Of a stretch of 18,082 nt of DNA, positions 13,845 through 18,082 are shown piece after piece; position 1 is the first letter of the stretch, and each line of letters starts with the position of its first letter. A program made the position numbers and the translations under genes. Source of the stretch: Avoscillospira sp045580485 (GTDB lineage Bacteria; Bacillota; Clostridia; Oscillospirales; Oscillospiraceae); contig JAZNNW010000151.1 of the NCBI GenBank assembly GCA_045580485.1, positions 1-18,082 on the forward strand, given 5' to 3'. The notes under the pieces are model-generated. The model ran no database searches. It was not told the origin of the DNA and worked only from the letters and a program-made list of their open reading frames with translations.

Positions 13845-14910
13845 GAAACTGTGGCTTGTGACGGCACTTTTGACTTTAGCACCCATGCTGGCGGGCTTGA
13901 TCCTGTGGAACCGATTGCCGGAGACCATGGCGACCCATTGGGGTGCTGACGGCGTGGCTGATGGTTGGAGCGGCAAGGGCTTTGCGGTATTTGTGCTGCC
14001 GTTGATTCTGTTGGCAGCTCATTGCCTGTGCGCTCTAGCTACCTTGATCGACCGTAAAAATCAGGAGCAGAGCAAAAAGGCACTGCGGATGGTTTTCTGG
14101 ATCATGCCCGTGAATTCCTGGTTTTCCTGCGGCTCTGTTTATTATGCGGCTATGGGCAGAGGGCTGGAACTGCTGAATTTGGTGCCTGCCTTTATGGGTC
14201 TGATCTTTGCCATCATGGGCAATTATATGCCCAAGGTCAAGCAGAACCGCACCCTGGGCATCAAAATTCCGTGGACTCTGGCCAATGAGGAAAACTGGAA
14301 CAAGACCCACCGCTATTGCGGCAGAATTTGGGTCATTGGCGGTCTGGTACTGATTTTCGGTATCTTTCTGCCGACAAACTGGGCGGTTACGGTTATGATA
14401 CCGGTTCTGGCGGTAATGACCCTTGCACCCATTCTCTACTCACTGAAGCTCTACCGCATCCATCAGAGACAGGGTATCGTCTATGACTTCAAGCCCAAAA
14501 GCAAAACAGACACCCTTGTCAAACGGATTTCCATTGTGGTGGTTTCCCTGATTCTGGCAGGAACGGTTTGGCTTATGGTCACCGGCGAGATCGACTATTC
14601 CTTTACCGACAAGGGATTGGAGATCATGCCGGACTACTGGGCAGATTCCTTTGTCTCCTATGAGGAAATGGACACGGTGGAATATCGGGAAAGCTGTGAT
14701 TACGGTGTTCGCACCAACGGTTTTGGTTCTGCCAGACTGTCCATGGGAGCGTTCCACAGTGATGAATTCGGCAGCTACACCCGTTACGGCTATACCCGAT
14801 GCAAGTCGGCGGTGGTCATCACCGCCGATGGCAGAACCTTGGTTCTCTCCGCTGCCAACGAAGCGGATACGGAAATGCTCTATGAACTGCTTTTGGAGAA
14901 AACAAAGTAA
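13828..14910 (+). CDS. SdpI-family membrane protein with a C-terminal soluble extension
   Basis: A 360-residue membrane protein. HWGADGVADGWSGK (37-50) is the hallmark of the DUF1648 N-terminal unit, and the segment 132-169, including GNYMPKVKQNRTLGIKIPW and NEENWNKTHR, is the core SdpI signature. Hydrophobic helices are at about 8-27, 52-72, 86-104, 116-131, 166-181, 184-205 and 233-250. B. subtilis SdpI (immunity to the SdpC toxin) is about 207 residues; this protein is longer, and residues about 255-360 form a hydrophilic tail that looks like a bacterial PH-type domain. No sdpABC toxin genes are nearby. I prefer the ATG at 13828, 9 bases after GGAG, to the ATG at 13822, which is only 3 bases away. 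Function here may be envelope stress sensing or immunity; unproven. Confidence 0.85.
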   Translation: MLKQHKKLWLVTALLTLAPMLAGLILWNRLPETMATHWGADGVADGWSGKGFAVFVLPLILLAAHCLCALATLIDRKNQEQSKKALRMVFWIMPVNSWFSCGSVYYAAMGRGLELLNLVPAFMGLIFAIMGNYMPKVKQNRTLGIKIPWTLANEENWNKTHRYCGRIWVIGGLVLIFGIFLPTNWAVTVMIPVLAVMTLAPILYSLKLYRIHQRQGIVYDFKPKSKTDTLVKRISIVVVSLILAGTVWLMVTGEIDYSFTDKGLEIMPDYWADSFVSYEEMDTVEYRESCDYGVRTNGFGSARLSMGAFHSDEFGSYTRYGYTRCKSAVVITADGRTLVLSAANEADTEMLYELLLEKTK

Positions 14911-14943
14911 AAAAACGGTGCATCTTCAGATGCACCGTTTTTT
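14909..14943. terminator. Bidirectional terminator between the sdpI-like gene and aspA
   Basis: CGGTGCATC (14916-14924) pairs with GATGCACCG (14929-14937) around a TTCA loop. An A run lies before and a T run (14938-14943) after the stem. The A run includes the end of the sdpI-like stop codon. Confidence 0.92.
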
Positions 14944-14952
14944 ATGTAATTC

Positions 14953-16353
14953 TTACTTCATGGAAGCGCCGGGGACGGTCATGGGATAGGGATCCAGGAT
15001 CTCGTCCAGCTGCTCGGGGGTGAAGAGCTTTTCTTCCAAAACCAGCTCCCGGATGGTCTTACCGGTCTTGAGGGCGGTCTTGGCAATATCGGCAGCGTGC
15101 TTGTAGCCGATATGGGGGGTCAAAGCGGTGACGGTGCAGACGCTGTGCTCCAGCAGATAGCGGCAGCGGTCTTCGTTGGCGGTAATGCCAACGATGCAGT
15201 TGTCTACCAGAGTTTTGACGGCACCGGTCATGGCGGTGATAGACTCAAACAGACGGTAGAAAGCCACAGGCTCAAAGGCATTGAGCTCCAGCTGACCGCC
15301 TTCGGCGCACATGGTGATGGTCATATCGTTGCCGATGACGGCAAATGCCACCTGAGACACCACCTCGGGGATAACGGGATTGACCTTGCCGGGCATGATG
15401 GAGCTGCCGTTTTGCATGGCAGGCAGGTTGATCTCGGCCAGACCGGTCAGAGGACCGGAGGACATGAGGCGCAGGTCGTTGCTCATCTTGGATAGGGTCA
15501 CGGCACAGGCTTTCAGCATACCGGAAACAGCCACCAGACCGTCCAGATTCTGAGTGCCGTCCACCAGGTCAGGGTTGTTGGTCACCTGGATGCCGGAAGC
15601 CTTGGAGACATCCTCGGCGATGTGCTCCAGATAGGAAGCGGGAACATTGATGGCGGTACCGATGGCAGTGGCGCCCATATTCATAACGGAGATGTTCTCC
15701 CGCACCTTACTGATACGCTCAATGTCGCGGTGGATGGCGGAAGCGTAAGCGTGGAATTCCTGACCCAGACGGATGGGCACAGCGTCCTGCAGCTGGGTAC
15801 GGCCTACCTTCATGATGCCGTCGAACTCCTCTGCTTTGACCGTGAGAGCACCGTAGAGCCGGAGAAGCTCGTCCAGCAGACCGGGAATCAAAGCCAGAGC
15901 AGCCAGCTTGCCGGAGGAGGGATAGATGTCATTGGTGGACTGGGACATATTCACATGGTCATTGGGATGGACGATGGAATAGTCGCCCTTGACACCACCG
16001 AGAATTTCAATGGCACGGTTGGCGATCACTTCGTTGGCGTTCATATTGGCGGAAGTGCCTGCACCGCCCTGAATGGGATCTACAATGAACTGGTCGTGGA
16101 GCTGACCGGCCATGATCTCGTCACAGGCCTGCACGATGGCGTCCCGGATCTTTACATCCAGAATACCGGCACGGTGGTTGGCATAGGCACTGGCTTTTTT
16201 CAGGGCAGCCAGCATATCGATCTGCTTACTGTGCATCCGATTGCCGGTAATGGGGAAATTCTCGTAAGCACGGAGAGACTGCACGCCGTAATAGGCGTCG
16301 GACGGGACATCCAATTTACCGATGGAATCATATTCAACGCGGGTGGAAACCAT
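14953..16353 (-). CDS. aspA: Aspartate ammonia-lyase
   Basis: A 466-residue enzyme of the aspartase/fumarase superfamily, which splits L-aspartate into fumarate and ammonia as a homotetramer in the cytoplasm. The superfamily signature GSSIMPGKVN is at 316-325, holding the flexible catalytic loop serine. Other conserved stretches are GAGTSANMNANEVIANRA (97-114), NMSQSTND (135-142) and GRTQLQDAVP (184-193). Class II fumarase is similar, but YDSIGKLDVPSDAYYGVQSLRA near the start and the length fit aspartase better. The start ATG has AAGGAGG 10 bases upstream. It has its own promoter in the gap after the threonine aldolase gene. Fumarate made here could serve as an electron acceptor in an anaerobe; that role is inferred. 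Confidence 0.93.
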   Translation of the reverse strand: MVSTRVEYDSIGKLDVPSDAYYGVQSLRAYENFPITGNRMHSKQIDMLAALKKASAYANHRAGILDVKIRDAIVQACDEIMAGQLHDQFIVDPIQGGAGTSANMNANEVIANRAIEILGGVKGDYSIVHPNDHVNMSQSTNDIYPSSGKLAALALIPGLLDELLRLYGALTVKAEEFDGIMKVGRTQLQDAVPIRLGQEFHAYASAIHRDIERISKVRENISVMNMGATAIGTAINVPASYLEHIAEDVSKASGIQVTNNPDLVDGTQNLDGLVAVSGMLKACAVTLSKMSNDLRLMSSGPLTGLAEINLPAMQNGSSIMPGKVNPVIPEVVSQVAFAVIGNDMTITMCAEGGQLELNAFEPVAFYRLFESITAMTGAVKTLVDNCIVGITANEDRCRYLLEHSVCTVTALTPHIGYKHAADIAKTALKTGKTIRELVLEEKLFTPEQLDEILDPYPMTVPGASMK

Positions 16354-16385
16354 AGGGGTTTTGCCTCCTTACTTGTAATGAATCC

Positions 16386-16413
16386 ATCATACAATATATT
16401 TCAAAAAAGTAAA
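16386..16413 (-). promoter_or_regulatory. Putative promoter of aspA
   Basis: On the minus strand, -10 TATGAT (16391-16386) is preceded by a weak -35 TTTACT (16413-16408) at 16 bases. The gap to the aldolase gene is only 86 bases and no strong terminator is seen, so read-through from upstream may add to it. Confidence 0.55.
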
Positions 16414-16439
16414 TGGAGAAGACAAAAAATTGTGCAAAA

Positions 16440-17477
16440 TCACAGGGCTTTTGCAATTTTTGCTAAAAGTGCATCGATCTGTTCTTCGGTGGTTGCCCAG
16501 GAGGTGGCAAAGCGGACGGCTTTTCTGCCATTTTCCATGGGTGCCCAGACGGAATAGGTAAACTCTTCGTCAAAGGCCTTCAGCTGTTCGTCGGTGAGGA
16601 TGGGGAACTGCTGATTGGTATAGGAGTCCATGAAGAAGTCACAGCCCTTTTGAGCGAAGGCATCCTTGATGCGCAGTGCCTGTTCCACGGCCTTTTTGCC
16701 CAGTTTGAAATAGCGGTCGTCCTTCAGCAGTTCTTCAAACTGGATCGCCAGCAGCCAACCCTTTGCCAGCATACCGCCGTGACGCTTGATGATATAGCGG
16801 AAATCCTTTTGGAGCGCGGGATGGGTGATGATCACAGCTTCGCCGAAGAGGGCGCCAACCTTGGTACCGCCGATGTAGAATACATCAGTCAGCCGGGCGA
16901 TATCCTGCAGGGTCACATCGGTGGCAGGGGAGCCGAGACCGTAGCCCAGCCGTGCGCCGTCCAGAAACAGATAGAGGTTCCATTCGTCACAGGCTTTGCG
17001 AATCTCCTCCAGCTCCTGCAGGGAATAGAGAGAGCCGTTTTCTGCCGGGTGGGAGATATAGACCATGGCAGGCTGTGCAATATGCTCGAAGCTGGCATCG
17101 TCCCAATGGGCTTTGCAATAGGCTCTGATCTGATCGGCAGTCAGCCGACCGGTGGCAGAGGGCAGGGCGATAACCTTGTGACCGGTGGCTTCGATGGCAC
17201 CGGTCTCATGGCAGGCGATATGTCCCGCATCCACGGAGATGACACCCTGATGGGGGCGCAGGGCGGCGGAGATGACCGTGGTGTTGGTCTGGGTGCCGCC
17301 TACGAGGAAATGAACGGCAGCATCCGGTCTGCCGCAGAGAGTCCTGATCTGCTGCTTCACCCGGTCGGAAATGGGGTCTTCGGAATAGCCCTTCAGCTGG
17401 GTGTGGTTCTCTCTGGCAATGGCTTCCAGAATTTCCGGGATACAGCCTTCTGTATAATCACATTCAAAACGGTACAT
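16440..17477 (-). CDS. ltaE: Low-specificity L-threonine aldolase (beta-eliminating lyase family)
   Basis: A 345-residue fold-type I PLP enzyme that cleaves L-threonine or allo-threonine to glycine and acetaldehyde. The cofactor lysine is K206 in DVFYIGGTKVGALFG, the pyridine-binding aspartate is D173 in LFLDGARLGYGL, and H86-H90 with ETGA (HIACHETGA) form the ring-stacking region. FLVGGTQTNTT (57-67) contributes the phosphate site. The start is the ATG at 17477 (MYRFECDYTEGCIPE), 8 bases after GGAGG; the frame stays open upstream but that part overlaps the promoter and the next gene. It sits between lysA (divergent) and aspA (same strand). Some family members prefer other beta-hydroxy amino acids, so specificity is not certain. 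Confidence 0.9.
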   Translation of the reverse strand: MYRFECDYTEGCIPEILEAIARENHTQLKGYSEDPISDRVKQQIRTLCGRPDAAVHFLVGGTQTNTTVISAALRPHQGVISVDAGHIACHETGAIEATGHKVIALPSATGRLTADQIRAYCKAHWDDASFEHIAQPAMVYISHPAENGSLYSLQELEEIRKACDEWNLYLFLDGARLGYGLGSPATDVTLQDIARLTDVFYIGGTKVGALFGEAVIITHPALQKDFRYIIKRHGGMLAKGWLLAIQFEELLKDDRYFKLGKKAVEQALRIKDAFAQKGCDFFMDSYTNQQFPILTDEQLKAFDEEFTYSVWAPMENGRKAVRFATSWATTEEQIDALLAKIAKAL

Positions 17478-17508
17478 GGTAAAAACCTCCAAGGTCGAGA
17501 TACCTTGT

Positions 17509-17536
17509 ATTATAGCATATTCCCCTTGCAATGCAA
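17509..17536 (-). promoter_or_regulatory. Promoter of the threonine aldolase gene
   Basis: On the minus strand, -35 TTGCAT (17536-17531) and a consensus -10 TATAAT (17514-17509) are spaced by 16 bases. The -35 overlaps that of the lysA promoter. A 6-bp inverted repeat CAAGGT/ACCTTG (17490-17507) lies between the -10 and the ribosome site and could be a hairpin or operator. Confidence 0.78.
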
Positions 17537-17554
17537 ATACTTTCGTGCTATGAT
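17526..17554 (+). promoter_or_regulatory. lysA: Promoter of lysA
   Basis: -35 TTGCAA (17526-17531) and -10 TATGAT (17549-17554) are spaced by 17 bases. The two opposed -35 boxes together form the perfect palindrome TTGCAATGCAA (17526-17536), so only one polymerase can bind at a time. Confidence 0.75.
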
Positions 17555-17585
17555 GTATTAAAATCTCCGCGGGGAGGAAATCAGT

Positions 17586-18082
17586 ATGCTCAGCAGCAAT
17601 ATTACCGTTGGAACCAACGGACATTTATATTTCGGCGGACAGGATACGGTGGCATTGGCCAAGGAATACGGCACGCCTTTGTATCTCATGGATGAAGTGC
17701 GCATCCGGGAGAACATGCGAATGTATCTGGATGCCTTCAAACAGCATTTTGGTTGCGGCAGCAAGCCCCTTTATGCCAGTAAGGCCAACAGCTTCAAGCG
17801 AATTTATGAGATTGCCAAAGAAGAGGGAATGGGCATCGATGTGGTGTCCTCCGGCGAAATCTATACTGCCATGAAGGCAGGTTTCCCTCTTGCCGATGCC
17901 TGTTTCCACAGCAACAACAAGACCGATTGGGATATTGCCTTTGCCATGGACAACGGCGTTGGCTGCTTTGTGGTGGATAATCGGGAGGAACTGGATGCCA
18001 TCAACACCATCGCCGGTGAAAAGGGTATCTGCCAGCCCATCATGCTCCGCATCACCCCCGGTATTGACCCTCACACCTATGA
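17586..18082 (+). CDS. lysA: Diaminopimelate decarboxylase, N-terminal part (runs off window)
   Basis: The first 165 codons of a PLP-dependent, fold-type III (alanine-racemase-like barrel) decarboxylase that makes L-lysine from meso-diaminopimelate. The PLP lysine is in YASKAN (about residues 63-68). GIDVVSSGEIYTAMKAGFP (about 83-101) and HSNNKT (about 108-113) are family blocks, and RITPGIDPHTY (about 155-165) ends the window. The ATG at 17586 follows GGGGAGG (17571-17577) with 8 bases between. No stop occurs before the window end. Ornithine or arginine decarboxylases of the same fold are less likely given these motifs. Unlike the NhaC-type gene, it has no lysine riboswitch: its leader is only about 25 bases. 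Confidence 0.92.
   Translation, partial: MLSSNITVGTNGHLYFGGQDTVALAKEYGTPLYLMDEVRIRENMRMYLDAFKQHFGCGSKPLYASKANSFKRIYEIAKEEGMGIDVVSSGEIYTAMKAGFPLADACFHSNNKTDWDIAFAMDNGVGCFVVDNREELDAINTIAGEKGICQPIMLRITPGIDPHTY

Noticed and set aside
16421..16446. Possible terminator at the end of the threonine aldolase gene (TGTG/CACA with a T run)
   Set aside because: The stem is only about 4 bp and overlaps the stop codon, too weak to call.
1..18082. CRISPR arrays, tRNA or rRNA genes, transposases, phage or integrase genes
   Set aside because: None seen: no regular spacer-repeat pattern, no cloverleaf sequence, and every coding region is a housekeeping or metabolic gene.

Overview
The window is a chromosomal segment of an anaerobic Gram-positive bacterium, most likely a gut member of class Clostridia (Oscillospirales-like). 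This is an inference from the FtsK/SpoIIIE-type translocase, ECF transporter S component, L-box riboswitch, YheO-type regulator, SdpR/SdpI pair, strong AGGAGG ribosome sites and TTGACA/TATAAT-type promoters. Base composition looks like moderate GC. I see no phage genes, transposases, CRISPR arrays, tRNA or rRNA genes. Thirteen complete genes and two genes cut by the window edges fill almost all of it.

Layout. 1-1322 is the C-terminal part of a DNA translocase (ftsK/spoIIIE), followed by an ECF transporter S component (1382-1987) and a terminator. 2040-2301 is a sigma-A promoter, a lysine riboswitch and its terminator/antiterminator, reading into an NhaC-family transporter (2328-3920). On the minus strand, 7609-3975 is an operon ygeY - ygeW - carbamate kinase. 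Facing away from it on the plus strand are a YheO-like regulator (7815-8462), an unassigned 491-residue fold-type II PLP enzyme (8464-9939), a run of strong hairpins (9951-10080) and a zinc-ribbon threonine synthase (10158-11393). On the minus strand, 13429-11438 encodes a KtrB/KtrA potassium uptake pair. Divergent from it is an sdpR-sdpI-like pair (13560-14910). On the minus strand lie aspartate ammonia-lyase (16353-14953) and a threonine aldolase (17477-16440). Divergent from the aldolase, lysA (diaminopimelate decarboxylase) starts at 17586 and runs off the end.

How the genes work together. The theme is amino-acid and nitrogen metabolism. In E. coli ygeW, ygeX, ygeY and a carbamate kinase sit together in a cluster linked to breakdown of ureido compounds and 2,3-diaminopropionate (purine/urate catabolism). 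Here the ygeX ammonia-lyase is missing, and a different PLP enzyme sits next door with its own regulator, so it may do the ygeX step or direct the pathway to another substrate. YgeW would release carbamoyl phosphate and the kinase would turn it into ATP. Lysine supply appears twice: a riboswitch-controlled transporter and lysA. Aspartate ammonia-lyase and threonine aldolase could feed amino-acid fermentation.

Regulation is unusually readable. There are three divergent promoter regions (7672-7769, 13455-13520, 17509-17554), two with perfect palindromes near or in the promoters and one with a perfect palindrome just downstream. Three bidirectional terminators sit between convergent genes (3935-3968, 11399-11433, 14909-14943).
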